From Myxococcus stipitatus (lineage in GTDB: Bacteria; Myxococcota; Myxococcia; Myxococcales; Myxococcaceae), in assembly GCF_037414475.1 (NCBI RefSeq), contig NZ_CP147913.1, positions 6,198,001 to 6,262,000 of the forward strand: 64,000 bases of DNA. Reading direction: 5' to 3'. Positions 9,156-19,952 of the stretch are shown here, piece after piece. How positions within the stretch are numbered: the stretch's first letter is position 1; the number at the start of each line of letters is the position of its first letter. Under the pieces are notes generated by a model. It worked only from the letters and a program-made list of their open reading frames with translations, had not been told where the DNA came from and did no database searches. The position numbers and the translations under genes were made by a program.

Positions 9156-10472
9156 TCACTCGTCGAAGTCGGACATCCAGTCTGGCTTCTTCGCGGGAGC
9201 GGGCTTCGCGGCGGCGGGGGCCTCTCGCGGGGAGCGGGGCGTCGCGGCGGTGGGCGCCGACGCGAAGTCGTCCATCCACGCGGGGACTCCCGCCTTCGCG
9301 GACGGCGGAGGCGTGGAGGGACGCGCGCGGGTGAGCCGAGGCTTCGACGCCTGGGGCCGCGCCGCCGCGTGTGCGTTGAGGAAGTCCTCCATCCACTCGC
9401 CAGGCCGAGGCGGCGCCGGCGGAGCACGAGGAGGCAGTGGCTTCTGGGGCGCGGGGCTCGCCGCGCGAGGTATCGAAGGGGCGCCGGCGCGGGGGGCTCC
9501 TCCCGCGCGGACACAGGAGCGCAGCGCGCGCTCCGTCTCCGTGGGCCATCCCGGCAGCGCGGCCAGGGCCTTGCGCGCCAGCTCGAGGAACTCGGGCGCC
9601 GTGGCCTCTGGAGGAATGTGCACCTTCTCCGCGCGCAGCCACTCCGCCATGCGCGTGAGCAGCCCCGGGTGCTGGCGGCGGAGCACCGCCACGTCGCCCT
9701 TCACCTCGTAGCCGCGCATCTCCAGCTCGGCGATGGCCATGGCGCGGCTGGGCACGGGCAGCTCCATTCGCGCCAGGGCCTCGGGCCCGCGGTTCGCCCC
9801 CGCGTCCTCCTGGAGCTGCGTGAGCACGTCGTGGAGCATGCGCGCCACCATGGGGCCGTTGGACGCATTGCCCACCTGGATCTCGGGAGGCACTGACGGC
9901 CACGCGAGCACGAGCCCGCGTCCTCCGGCGAGCATCTCCGGCCGGTCACCCGGAAGCAGCGCGTGGTAGCCGCGCGGAGCGGTGGGGCTCTCCGGCGTCT
10001 GCACGTAGTGGAACGCGTCCGCCGCGCCTTGCGTCAGCCCCGCGAGCACATCGCCGCGAGTCACCGTGAGCTGACCGGGCACACGCTGGGGAGAGGCGCC
10101 CGGCCACGGCCCGGACAGCTGCCCGTAGAGATACACCGGGTCGTTGAAGCCCTCGGCGTCGGCGGGATGTTCGACGAGCTCCACGCTGAAGAAGAACAGC
10201 TCGGACGCGGCGATGCGGCGGGGCGTGCGGCCGGAGGCCACCTCGTGGTGGGTGAGCTGCGCCAACGCGGAGGCCGGCAGCAGGTGCCGCTCGCTCGCGG
10301 GCACGACATGCACACCGCCCAGCGCGTCGAGCCCCACCCACCACTCGGGCTCGAGGACGTGCTGGGAGTCCAGCTGGAATGCATCCACCACGTGCACCAC
10401 CGACGAGGCATCCGCGAGGACACTCTCCGACGGCGTGGAGGCATGGGGAACGAAGTAGCGGGGCAGGTTCAC
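9156..10472 (-). CDS. Unknown protein with three C-terminal WMxDF motifs
   Basis: About 438 residues, cytoplasmic by appearance. The N-terminal 300 residues form a folded region I do not recognise (WWVGLDALGGVHVV, SELFFFSVELVEHP, GPMVARMLHDVLTQL). The last 100 are Pro/Ala/Arg-rich and disordered-looking, with the same short motif three times: EWMEDF (DNA 9381-9398), AWMDDF (9264-9281) and, at the extreme C-terminus, DWMSDFDE (9165-9182 plus two codons). Repeated identical motifs in a flexible tail suggest multivalent docking, plausibly to the vWA proteins encoded 71 bp downstream. The start is uncertain: GTG at 10472 chosen, with an in-frame TTG at 10496 possible. The SUPPRE-like domain question is left open; no function assigned. 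Confidence 0.65.
   Translation of the reverse strand: MNLPRYFVPHASTPSESVLADASSVVHVVDAFQLDSQHVLEPEWWVGLDALGGVHVVPASERHLLPASALAQLTHHEVASGRTPRRIAASELFFFSVELVEHPADAEGFNDPVYLYGQLSGPWPGASPQRVPGQLTVTRGDVLAGLTQGAADAFHYVQTPESPTAPRGYHALLPGDRPEMLAGGRGLVLAWPSVPPEIQVGNASNGPMVARMLHDVLTQLQEDAGANRGPEALARMELPVPSRAMAIAELEMRGYEVKGDVAVLRRQHPGLLTRMAEWLRAEKVHIPPEATAPEFLELARKALAALPGWPTETERALRSCVRAGGAPRAGAPSIPRAASPAPQKPLPPRAPPAPPRPGEWMEDFLNAHAAARPQASKPRLTRARPSTPPPSAKAGVPAWMDDFASAPTAATPRSPREAPAAAKPAPAKKPDWMSDFDE
9165..9398 (-). repeat. WMxDF short-linear-motif repeat
   Basis: Three copies of W-M-[EDS]-D-F at spacings of 39 and 33 residues, each set in Pro/Ala/Lys-rich low-complexity sequence; the last sits at the chain end. 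The surrounding linkers do not align with each other, so the motif, not the flank, is what is kept. Confidence 0.85.
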
Positions 10473-10516
10473 GGCGGTGGCGTCAGGCTCCCGCAACCGC
10501 GTGGACCGCGCAAGGC

Positions 10517-10984
10517 TCAGCCCCAGAAGCCGGCGTGGACGTCGCGGGCTTCGGGGAGCTCCACGGGGCCTTCCACCTGCGTGGGGATGCTGCCTCGCTC
10601 CAAGACTTCACGGCTCGACATGGCGAGCCCTCCGGCGCCCGGGCCCACCATCCCCGCGAACTGCGCCGAGGACAGGGCGAAGACCACCCGCCGCACGCCG
10701 CCCCAGTAGATGGCGCCCGCGCACATCGCGCACGGCTCCGTGCTGGCGTACATCGTCAGGCCCGCGAGCTCCTCCGGAGAGAAGCGCTTCGTCGCGTCCC
10801 GCATGAGGTTGGACTCCGCGTGACCCGTGCAATCGCGCTGCGTCACCACGGTGTTCTCTCCCTCGAGCAGCACCTGTCCCCGGGCATCCACCAGCACGGC
10901 GCCAAAGGGATGGTCACCTCGCGCACGGGCGCGGCGCGCGGCTTCGATGGCTTGATGAAGGAAACGAATCTCGTCGGGACGCAT
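10517..10984 (-). CDS. Cytidine/guanine-type nucleoside deaminase
   Basis: Zinc-dependent hydrolytic deaminase of 155 residues, the size of bacterial guanine deaminase GuaD (156 aa) and of TadA. The zinc site is complete: TGHAESN supplies His and the proton-shuttle Glu, and STEPCAMCAGAIYW supplies both Cys. The GAIYW segment matches GuaD better than TadA, which typically has GAI with H/L following. The ATG at 10984 is preceded by AGGAGG; a longer frame to 11134 has no ribosome site. It ends about 45 bp before the WMxDF gene on the same strand and may head that operon. Substrate (guanine, or another base/nucleoside) is not settled by sequence. Confidence 0.75.
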   Translation of the reverse strand: MRPDEIRFLHQAIEAARRARARGDHPFGAVLVDARGQVLLEGENTVVTQRDCTGHAESNLMRDATKRFSPEELAGLTMYASTEPCAMCAGAIYWGGVRRVVFALSSAQFAGMVGPGAGGLAMSSREVLERGSIPTQVEGPVELPEARDVHAGFWG

Positions 10985-11146
10985 GGGCCAGCCTCCTGGG
11001 GCGGGCACCGTAACGGCGAGGAGGAGGGGTCGCCACGATTCCTCGGGGACAAGGGCCGTGGGCCCGTCGACCCGAAGAGCGCGTGTGGCCGCTCGGGACC
11101 TGGACTCGTCAAGAGAGCCCAGGTCCCAGGGCACGTCAGGTCCGCG

Positions 11147-11968
11147 CTACTGGTCGTCGCACGGGGTGCCCAGGCGGGCCCCCTCGTACACACCGAGCTC
11201 GTTGTAGATGATCGGCAGGTTCTCCTCGACGGGAACCTGGCGCAGGTCCGTGGACTTCTTCTTGTTCTCAATCCAGACGGACGACTTGGCCTTGTCCAGC
11301 ACCAGCCGCAGGTCGCCCTTCTTGGTGGAGAAGATTTCGCCTTCCGAGTCGGAGATGACGTTGGTCATCTTCTGCGCCTTCATGCCGCCGCGAGGACCGA
11401 TGAAGACGCGGTAGTTCTTCTGGTCCGTGGTGCGCGTCCCCCGGTCCACGAAGTAGTAGTTGCCCTTGGTGTCGCGCAGGAGCGCGTACGGCGCGAACTG
11501 CTGGGGGCTGGGGGCGAAGGCGGACTTGCGCAAGAGGTCCGCGGCGGGGCCCGCCTCCATCACGGTGAGGGGAATCTTCTTCTCACCGCAGCGCAGGGCA
11601 CACGTCTTCTCCTTGCGGTCCAGGTCGATGTCGGAGACCACGCGCCAGTCCATGCCCCGGAAGTTGGGGTTGGCGGACTTGTTGAAGAAGCGCGGCTCCA
11701 GGAAGCTGTTTCCCGAGGTGAACGGCAGGGAGGGGACGAGGAAGAAGGTCTTCCCGTCGCCGTAGTAGAGCTGGTCTCCACCGCGCTCCTCTTCGGGAAC
11801 CACGGCGACATAGTGCCCCTTGCCGTCGGCGCAGACGGTGGTGGCTTCCATGACCATCTTCTGACCCAGGTTCTCCTCCTTGCCCCAAGGGGGCTGGAGG
11901 GTCTCGGAGGCCAGGGACGTGCTGCAGGCGAAGGACACCGCCACGGCGGCGATACGCTGGAAGTTCAT
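11147..11968 (-). CDS. Secreted protein of unknown function
   Basis: 273 residues with a Sec signal peptide (MNFQRIAAVAVSFACSTSLA, cleavage near LAS-ET). The mature part has paired Cys (TCALRCGEKK and a C-terminal TPCDDQ) and many short beta-like segments (HYVAVVPEEE, NYYFVDRG, YRVFIGPRGG), suggesting a periplasmic beta-rich fold. It lies 19 bp downstream of another secreted unknown and both follow a Ser/Thr kinase gene on the same strand. I do not recognise the family. Confidence 0.7.
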   Translation of the reverse strand: MNFQRIAAVAVSFACSTSLASETLQPPWGKEENLGQKMVMEATTVCADGKGHYVAVVPEEERGGDQLYYGDGKTFFLVPSLPFTSGNSFLEPRFFNKSANPNFRGMDWRVVSDIDLDRKEKTCALRCGEKKIPLTVMEAGPAADLLRKSAFAPSPQQFAPYALLRDTKGNYYFVDRGTRTTDQKNYRVFIGPRGGMKAQKMTNVISDSEGEIFSTKKGDLRLVLDKAKSSVWIENKKKSTDLRQVPVEENLPIIYNELGVYEGARLGTPCDDQ

Positions 11969-11987
11969 TGCAGGTCTCTGGGGAGGA

Positions 11988-12797
11988 CTACAGGTTCGTC
12001 TTGAAGAACTTCGTGGCGAAGTCCTGCTGGTTGGAAGCGTCGCGCGACGTGGTCCAGATGACGCGCTCCGCGTCGAGCTTGGGCGCGGGGCTGTCCCCGA
12101 AGCGGCAGCTGACCTGCTTCACGCGCGTCTGGATGGTCTGCTTGGCGACGTTGGACACCTTGCACAGCTCCTTCAGGGAGTTGAGCGGAGCCTCGCAGTA
12201 GCTGGAGATGCTCAGCTCCTTGAGGTGGTCGTCGGTGATGGACGCCCAGTCGATGGTCGCGGCGACGGCGGTTCCACACGCGTTGTTCAGCTCCACCAGC
12301 GTGGCGGCGTAGTCCTTGTCGTGACGGGCCATCTCACCCTTGCGGTCGAACGCCATCAGCTTCGCCAGCGTGCCGTCCTCCTGCTGCTTCTGGTGCTGCT
12401 TGTAGACCTCTTCCGACTTGAGGGCCTGGGTGCGCTTCTCGTCGAAGGAGACGTCAATCTCCTTGGAGCGCCCGGGGACGTACAGCTCGTAGTGCGAGTT
12501 GCGCATGTACAGCACGGTGTAGTCCCGGCCGTGCCACTGCGTGGTGTAGTTGTGCTGCTCGCTGCTGCTGCTGCTCCAGTCCTTGAGCACGTACGGCAGC
12601 ACCTTGCCGTCGAGCTCGGAGCCGGTGCCCTTCACGCGCAGGAGGAACTTCTTCGACGAGCGCGGGGTGAGCGGGATGACGGCGACCTCCTCGCCCTCAC
12701 GGCCTGAGAAGACTTTTCCATCCTCCACCGGCGCCGCGAGGCTGGAGGTCGCCCCCAGCAGGAGAGTCGTCACGAATAGCGAGAACAGGTTTCTCAA
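11988..12797 (-). CDS. Secreted protein of unknown function
   Basis: 269 residues. The start is a TTG at 12797 chosen because GAGGTGA lies seven bases upstream and the resulting N-terminus is a good signal peptide (MRNLFSLFVTTLLLGATSSLAA). The mature part opens with a beta-rich region (EVAVIPLTPRSSKKFLLRV, YTVLYMRNSHYELYVPG), then a charged helical stretch and four Cys in the C-terminal third. Located 47 bp after the Ser/Thr kinase and 19 bp before the next secreted unknown. Family not recognised. Confidence 0.7.
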   Translation of the reverse strand: MRNLFSLFVTTLLLGATSSLAAPVEDGKVFSGREGEEVAVIPLTPRSSKKFLLRVKGTGSELDGKVLPYVLKDWSSSSSEQHNYTTQWHGRDYTVLYMRNSHYELYVPGRSKEIDVSFDEKRTQALKSEEVYKQHQKQQEDGTLAKLMAFDRKGEMARHDKDYAATLVELNNACGTAVAATIDWASITDDHLKELSISSYCEAPLNSLKELCKVSNVAKQTIQTRVKQVSCRFGDSPAPKLDAERVIWTTSRDASNQQDFATKFFKTNL

Positions 12798-12844
12798 AGC
12801 GATTCACCTCATGAGGTGGGGCCGTCCGGGGACAGCGCCATGTG

Positions 12845-14899
<2,055 letters not shown>

Positions 14900-15062
14900 G
14901 GGGCTGGGGCTCGCACGGGAATTCCTGGGGGTATGGTCCCCCATTCCATCCTCCCACCCCACCATGAGGCAACCTTTCCGAGGAGGGATTCCGGACGGAG
15001 CGGGGGGCGGGCCGTCGGAACCGCTGGTGGCTTTCCGCCAGCCTGCTAAGGAAGCGCTCGGT

Positions 15063-15740
15063 ATGACAAAAGCCGCGCCCAAGGACTCCCTCGAGGTCCG
15101 AGTCCGCCGTATCCACCGCCGAGACCTCAACCGGACGTGGGAGTTCCTCAAGCTCGTCTTCCGCGACGTGAATCGCGAGACGGTGGAGTACCAGCGCCCC
15201 CGCTCCAAGCGCCGCTTCATGGAGGTCTACACCTCCGAGTGGATTGAGCAGCTGCTCTACGAAGTGGACGGCGAAATCGTCGGCTACTCCGAGTGCGCCT
15301 TCGAGGCCACGGGTGACGACAACTGGGTGAACCCGCGCTGGTTCGAGAAGCGGGGCATGCGGCCGCTCTTCGTGGAGGAGCTCGCGGTGCACCCGGACTA
15401 TCAGGGCCGGGGCGTGGGCAGCTTCATGTTGGATCAACTCCAGCACCTGGCGCGCACGCGAGGCTGCACGCACCTGGTGTTGGAGGTCGCGGAGAACAAC
15501 GAGTCCGCGCTGGCGTGGTACCGCGCGAGGACGTTCTACAAGCTCGACGCCGCCATCTTCCTCGCGCAGAAGGTGCCTGGAGAGCCGGACCTGCTGCCGC
15601 CGCGCCGGCTCAAGCGCCGCGCCAAGCTGGCGGAGGAGTCGGCCGCCTCGCCCAACACCGGGCCGATGCCCGCCGCGGCGCCCGCGCCGAAGTCCGCCGC
15701 GCGCAAGACGCGGTCCGCGGCGGCGAAGAAGGGCGGCTGA
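15063..15740 (+). CDS. GNAT N-acetyltransferase with Ala/Lys-rich tail
   Basis: 225 residues. The acetyl-CoA-binding motif A is VEELAVHPDYQGRGVGSFML, followed by the motif B region ENNESALAWYRARTFYKL typical of GNAT proteins. Residues from about 190 on are Ala/Pro/Lys/Arg-rich (APAPKSAARKTRSAAAKKGG), histone-H1-like, and could contact nucleic acid. The ATG at 15063 was chosen over the longer frame because it starts just before the acetyltransferase fold. Divergent from the kinase gene. Acceptor substrate unknown. Confidence 0.8.
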   Translation: MTKAAPKDSLEVRVRRIHRRDLNRTWEFLKLVFRDVNRETVEYQRPRSKRRFMEVYTSEWIEQLLYEVDGEIVGYSECAFEATGDDNWVNPRWFEKRGMRPLFVEELAVHPDYQGRGVGSFMLDQLQHLARTRGCTHLVLEVAENNESALAWYRARTFYKLDAAIFLAQKVPGEPDLLPPRRLKRRAKLAEESAASPNTGPMPAAAPAPKSAARKTRSAAAKKGG

Positions 15741-15765
15741 GCGAGGGCCCCTTCGAGGGGCTCGC
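15741..15765. terminator. Hairpin after GNAT gene
   Basis: Directly after the stop: GCGAG pairs with CTCGC and CCCCT with AGGGG, with a GG bulge and a TCG loop. No T-run follows. Placed between convergent genes, it may serve either strand. Confidence 0.45.
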
Positions 15766-15877
15766 GTACGCGTCGTGCCACGTCGCCGGGGAAGAGGAGC
15801 GCGTCGGACACCTCACGAAAGGTCCGGGTGACAGCGCGCGGAAGTTCGCTCGTCACCTGGTGGTCAACAGTCGCGGC

Positions 15878-17221
15878 TCACGCGGGCAACGGCTCGGTGG
15901 TGTCGTGCGGCGAGGCAATCGCGGTCGACTCGCCCACCGTCTCATCGTGCTGGCTCAGGTCGAGCCCCTGCTCCTCCTGCTCGTGGGTGACTCGCAGCGG
16001 GACGACGCGGTCCACCAGCTTGTAGAGCAGGTACGAGCCCACGAAGGAGAAGGCCGACACCAGGACCAGCGCCGCCATGTGCATGAGGAAGGTCCGGGTC
16101 TCTCCATGGATGAGCCCCACGTCCTTGGCCAGCACGCCGGTGAGCACCATGCCCACGACGCCGCCCAGCCCGTGACAGGGAAAGACATCCAGCGTGTCAT
16201 CCAGGGACGTGCGGCTCTTGAGGTGCACGGCCGTGTTGCTCACGAAGCTGGCGACGAGTCCCACCAGGATGCTTTGTCCCACGGTGATGAATCCCGCCGC
16301 GGGAGTGACCGCCACCAGCCCCACCACCGCGCCGACGCACGCACCCAGGGCACTCGGTTTGCGGCCTCGAAGCCAGTCGAAAGCCATCCATCCCAACATG
16401 GCCGCAGCGGATGCGGTGTTCGTGGTGGCGAAGGCGAGCGCCGCCAGTGCGGACGCCGAGAGCGCCGAGCCCGCGTTGAAGCCGAACCAGCCGAACCACA
16501 ACATGCCCGTGCCCAGCATGACGAACGGCAGGTTGGCGGGAGTGTGCGGCGCCTGCTCCAGATGGACGCGGCGGCGTCCGAGCACCAGCGCACCCGCGAG
16601 CGCCGCGAACCCCGCGGACATGTGCACCACCGTGCCGCCCGCGAAGTCCAACACACCCCAACGGCGAAGAAAGCCCTCCGGGTGCCAGGTCCAGTGAGCC
16701 AGCGGCGCGTAGATGAACAGCGCGAAGAGCACCATGAAGAGCACATAGGCCTTGAAGCGAACCCGCTCCGCGAAGGCCCCCGTGATGAGCGCGGGGGTGA
16801 TGATGGCGAACTTGAGCTGGAACAACGCGAACAGGAGCAGCGGAATGGTGGGCGCCAGGTCTGGATGGGTTTCGGCTCCCACGCCGCTGAACATGAAGAA
16901 GGTGCGCGGGTCGCCAATGAGCCCGTGAAAGCTGTCACCGAAGCTCAGGCTGAAGCCCACCACCACCCAGAGCAGGCTGATGACCGCCATGGCGATGAAG
17001 CTCTGCAACAGCGTGGACACCACGTTCTTCATCCGCACCATGCCGCCGTAGAAGAACGACAGGCCCGGCGTCATCAACAACACCAACGCGGTCGCCGTGA
17101 GGAGCCACGCGGTGTCCGCCGGGTTGAGCGGGCCTCCCTGCTTCACCTGCGCCGCTGGCGTCACCCACATGCCCGCCACGCCCACGCCCACCAGCAAGGC
17201 CACTGCCAGCCACTTCTTCAT
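15878..17221 (-). CDS. amtB: Ammonium transporter (Amt/Rh family)
   Basis: 447 residues with an N-terminal signal-like helix and eleven transmembrane segments. Signatures: FFYGGMVRMKNV, the first pore His in GGTVVHMSAGFAAL, GWFGFNAGS, and the second pore His in FPCHGLGGVVGM, so the twin-His pore is intact. The ATG at 17221 has GGGGGAG upstream. Family members move NH3/NH4+ across the inner membrane and are usually blocked by GlnK encoded next door. No PII gene is adjacent here. The C-terminal tail is acidic and longer than in E. coli. Confidence 0.93.
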   Translation of the reverse strand: MKKWLAVALLVGVGVAGMWVTPAAQVKQGGPLNPADTAWLLTATALVLLMTPGLSFFYGGMVRMKNVVSTLLQSFIAMAVISLLWVVVGFSLSFGDSFHGLIGDPRTFFMFSGVGAETHPDLAPTIPLLLFALFQLKFAIITPALITGAFAERVRFKAYVLFMVLFALFIYAPLAHWTWHPEGFLRRWGVLDFAGGTVVHMSAGFAALAGALVLGRRRVHLEQAPHTPANLPFVMLGTGMLWFGWFGFNAGSALSASALAALAFATTNTASAAAMLGWMAFDWLRGRKPSALGACVGAVVGLVAVTPAAGFITVGQSILVGLVASFVSNTAVHLKSRTSLDDTLDVFPCHGLGGVVGMVLTGVLAKDVGLIHGETRTFLMHMAALVLVSAFSFVGSYLLYKLVDRVVPLRVTHEQEEQGLDLSQHDETVGESTAIASPHDTTEPLPA

Positions 17222-17359
17222 CGCGCTCCCCCATGGAGGATTGACGCAATGCAGTGTGATGCCGAATCCGGCCGGAATCAATGGCCCCAGGCCTTAATTT
17301 CGTGTCGGCAGAGTTAAATGTCGCCAGATTTAGTCTAGCGGGCGGTTTCGGGGTGTGGC

Positions 17360-17644
17360 CTAGTTGATGATGATCCGGCCTTTCTTGATGTCCAGGTTCT
17401 CCCCGCCCTTGAGGATGACGTTGCCCTCGTCGGTCTGGACGGTACAGGGGCCGGAGCCTTGGATGGTGACGGAGGCCGTCTGGCTCTTGCCAAAGGTGAC
17501 GGTGGTCTTCACGCCACTGCATACGACCGGCCACGTGTATTCGCGCGAGTCGCGGTTGTAGTAGCGCACGGTGATGGCGGCCCACGCGGTGGACGACACC
17601 AGCAGGCCGGCCATGAGCGCGGCCATCGAGAGTCTTGCTTTCAT
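17360..17644 (-). CDS. Small secreted protein, unknown
   Basis: 94 residues with a clear Sec signal peptide (MKARLSMAALMAGLLVSSTAWA). The mature part is about 70 residues of short beta strands with two Cys (PVVCSG and GPCTVQ) likely forming a disulfide. GGGGG-rich ribosome site before the ATG. Stands alone between the amtB and Cho-like genes. Not recognised. Confidence 0.65.
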   Translation of the reverse strand: MKARLSMAALMAGLLVSSTAWAAITVRYYNRDSREYTWPVVCSGVKTTVTFGKSQTASVTIQGSGPCTVQTDEGNVILKGGENLDIKKGRIIIN

Positions 17645-17792
17645 TGCCCCATCCCCCTTCGTCGGGAAGTGAGCACAGTCATACCCGGTCGCACTGACGT
17701 GCGCTCGTCATCGTGCCCGGGCATACCCGTGGAGATGCCGACCTTCGCCTCGTCGTGGAGTCGTTCGCCGGCATAGGAATGAAAGGTGAGGC

Positions 17793-18857
17793 TCAGGCCG
17801 AGGTGTGTGGCGTGGCCTCGGCGTGCTCGAACTGTTCCGGGTGGAGGTGGAACCAGCGGGCGATGAGCATCACCTCCTGCGCTTCGTGGGCGCGCAGGCC
17901 CAACGTTTCGGGCTCCGGGCGCTCGAAGATTTCCCGGGCCCGCGCCGCCAGGGCCTTGCGCTCGCGGAGGGTGCGCGGCGCGGGAAGTTCATCCCGCACG
18001 CTGCCCCGGCGCAGGATGTACACGCGGTCGTCACCCGCGTGGCCGGGGACGGTGTACACGAACGTCAGCCGCTTCAGCGTCTGGCCCAGGGAGACCATCC
18101 ACTGCCGCAGGCCCTGGAGCCGCTCGGCGCGGTCCCTCAACTCCGCGGCGTACTCGAACTGGAGGCGCCGGGCCGCGAGCGCCATGCGCTCATGCAGCAG
18201 CGCGAGCGGTGTGTCGGAGTGGCCTTCGAGGAAGGCTCGGGCCTGGGCCACATGGGCATGGTACTCGGCGCGAGTGCAACCTCCGGCGCAGGGCGCGAGG
18301 CAACGCGAGACCTTGCCCCGCATGCAGAGCGGCTCTTGCGCGTGGGGGAAGAGGAGTCCCTGGTCCGCCAGCCGCATGGGGGTGTCCGCCGCGCAGTCGC
18401 GCAGCTCCAGCAGGTCATTCACCGCGCGCGCCACTTCGGAGACGGTGTGCGAACCGTGGAAGGGGCCGTAGTAGTCGCCGCTCGCGCCGGTGACACGTGT
18501 CACCACGTGAAGGCGGGGGACGGCCTCCTGTGTGAGGTGCAGGAAGCAGTGGTTGCGGTCGCGCTTGTGCTCGACGTTGTAGAGGGGGCGGTGGAGCTTG
18601 ATGAGGCGCAGCTCGCGCAGCAGCGCGGCGAACTCGCTGGGCGTGTGCTCCCAGTCGACCTCATGTGCACGGGCGATGATGTCCGCGGCCTTGTCGCCCG
18701 GCTCGGCGCGGAAGTACGAGAGCAGCCGGGTGCGGACCCGCACGGACTTGCCGACGTAGAGCACCTCACCGGAGGGCCCGAGCATCCGGTAGATGCCGGG
18801 GCGGTTCTCCGCATGCTCGCGGACGTGGGCCAGGAGTGATGCGACGCGGGAGTGCAT
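17793..18857 (-). CDS. GIY-YIG nuclease, Cho-like (UvrC N-terminal homologue)
   Basis: 354 residues. Starts with the GIY-YIG domain (RPGIYRMLGPSGEVLYVGKS, then Arg in RVRTRLLSYF and catalytic Glu in the SEFAALLRELRLIK region), continues with NHCFLHLT and YYGPFHGS as in UvrC, a four-Cys cluster (CMRGKVSRCLAPCAGGC) and a UVR-type helix pair (LQFEYAAELRDRAERLQGL). The C-terminal RNase-H-like nuclease and HhH domains of full UvrC (about 600 aa) are absent. This is the plan of E. coli Cho, which makes the 3' incision in nucleotide-excision repair. ATG 18857 chosen over GTG 18902. Confidence 0.8.
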   Translation of the reverse strand: MHSRVASLLAHVREHAENRPGIYRMLGPSGEVLYVGKSVRVRTRLLSYFRAEPGDKAADIIARAHEVDWEHTPSEFAALLRELRLIKLHRPLYNVEHKRDRNHCFLHLTQEAVPRLHVVTRVTGASGDYYGPFHGSHTVSEVARAVNDLLELRDCAADTPMRLADQGLLFPHAQEPLCMRGKVSRCLAPCAGGCTRAEYHAHVAQARAFLEGHSDTPLALLHERMALAARRLQFEYAAELRDRAERLQGLRQWMVSLGQTLKRLTFVYTVPGHAGDDRVYILRRGSVRDELPAPRTLRERKALAARAREIFERPEPETLGLRAHEAQEVMLIARWFHLHPEQFEHAEATPHTSA

Positions 18858-18984
18858 GGACGGCGTGCCTGTCCGGCGTGGGCCGGACAGGACACCGTAC
18901 ACCTGGGGATGGCCCCGGGGCGGATGGACTTCTCCAGCCCCGGGTGCCTGCTCGTGCGGGGGGCCGCCGCGCGAGGGGCCGGTG

Positions 18985-19347
18985 CTACGCGGGCTCGATG
19001 AAGTTGAGCCGGTAGCCGTCCGGGTCCGTGACGATGAGCTCCCGGGTGTACCAGGGCTGCACGGTGGGGCCTTCTACTTCGGCGCCCTGGGCCTGCGCGC
19101 GCAGCAGCAGCTCGTCCAGGCCGTTGGGTGAGCCCTCCAGGCGGATGCCCACGAGAACGCCCACGCCCCGCCGCCCCTCCAACTGCCGCGCCGCCGGAGG
19201 CGAGACGAGGTAGACGTCCACCGTGCCCGCCCACTGGAGGCGGACGAACGGGGGCTCGGCCTGCGTGCGCTCGAAGCCCAGCGCTTCGTAGAACGCCTGT
19301 GAGCGCGCGAGGTCGGAGACGAGCAGCTTGACGAAGGCGGAGTTCAC
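18985..19347 (-). CDS. VOC (glyoxalase/bleomycin-resistance fold) protein
   Basis: 120 residues, one VOC module pair: FVKLLVSDLARSQAFYEALGF at the N-terminus and ELIVTDPDGYRLNFIEP at the C-terminus, with a Glu in the metal-ligand position near the end. Starts with GTG inside a GTGA overlap with the glutathione transferase stop, so the two are translationally coupled. Likely a small-molecule lyase or isomerase; substrate unknown. Confidence 0.75.
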   Translation of the reverse strand: MNSAFVKLLVSDLARSQAFYEALGFERTQAEPPFVRLQWAGTVDVYLVSPPAARQLEGRRGVGVLVGIRLEGSPNGLDELLLRAQAQGAEVEGPTVQPWYTRELIVTDPDGYRLNFIEPA

Positions 19348-19952
19348 TTCGTCAGCCCTTCGGCCGCCATCGCCGCCTGCACGTGCGGCCGCGCGGCGAT
19401 GCGCGCGTGGTAGGCCTTCACCGCGGGGTACGGCTCCAGGTCGATCTGCATCGGACGGGTCCAGTTGAGCACCGTGAAGAGGTAGGCATCCGCGATGGTG
19501 AACTGCTCACCCATCACGTACGCGTTCTTCGCGAGCAGCGTGTCGAACGTCTTGAGTCGCAGCGCGATGCGGTCGCGGAAGATGCGCTTGCCCTCGTCCG
19601 GGAACGCCGGATTGAACAGGGGGCTGAAGGCCTTGTGCAACTCGGTGGCGATGAAGTTGAGCATCTCCTGGAGCTGGTAGCGCTCGAACGTGCCGTTGGC
19701 CGGGGCCAGCTTGCTCTGCGGCGCCTGGTCCGCGATGTACTGCGCGATGGCGGGGCCTTCCGTCAGCATCGCGCCGTTGTCCAGCACGAGGGTGGGCACG
19801 TAGCCCTTGGGGTTGACCGTGTTGAAGTCCACGCCGGTCTCCGTCTTCTTGGAGCGCAGGTCGACGCGCTCCACGTCGAACTTCAGACCCGTCTCGCGCA
19901 GGATGATGTGCGGCGACAGGGAGCAGGCTCCAGGCGTGTAGTAGAGCTTCAT
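19344..19952 (-). CDS. gstA: Glutathione S-transferase, beta class
   Basis: 202 residues, the same length as E. coli GstA (201) and collinear with it: YTPGACSLSPHIILRETG carries the active-site Cys10 region, VNPKGYVPTLVLDNG holds the cis-Pro, TEGPAIAQYIAD binds the gamma-Glu moiety, and FTIADAYLFTVLNW is the C-domain hydrophobic-staple motif. Conjugates or isomerises electrophiles with glutathione in the cytoplasm. Coupled to the downstream VOC gene through a GTGA overlap, which suggests a joint detoxification role. Confidence 0.9.
   Translation of the reverse strand: MKLYYTPGACSLSPHIILRETGLKFDVERVDLRSKKTETGVDFNTVNPKGYVPTLVLDNGAMLTEGPAIAQYIADQAPQSKLAPANGTFERYQLQEMLNFIATELHKAFSPLFNPAFPDEGKRIFRDRIALRLKTFDTLLAKNAYVMGEQFTIADAYLFTVLNWTRPMQIDLEPYPAVKAYHARIAARPHVQAAMAAEGLTK

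Noticed and set aside
15515..17317. 600-residue plus-strand ORF over the amtB gene
   Set aside because: Overlaps a transporter with intact pore His residues on the other strand; no domains of its own.
17793..18857. Truncated pseudogene of uvrC
   Set aside because: The protein ends cleanly after the UVR region with its own stop and good codon use, matching the Cho plan instead of a broken UvrC.
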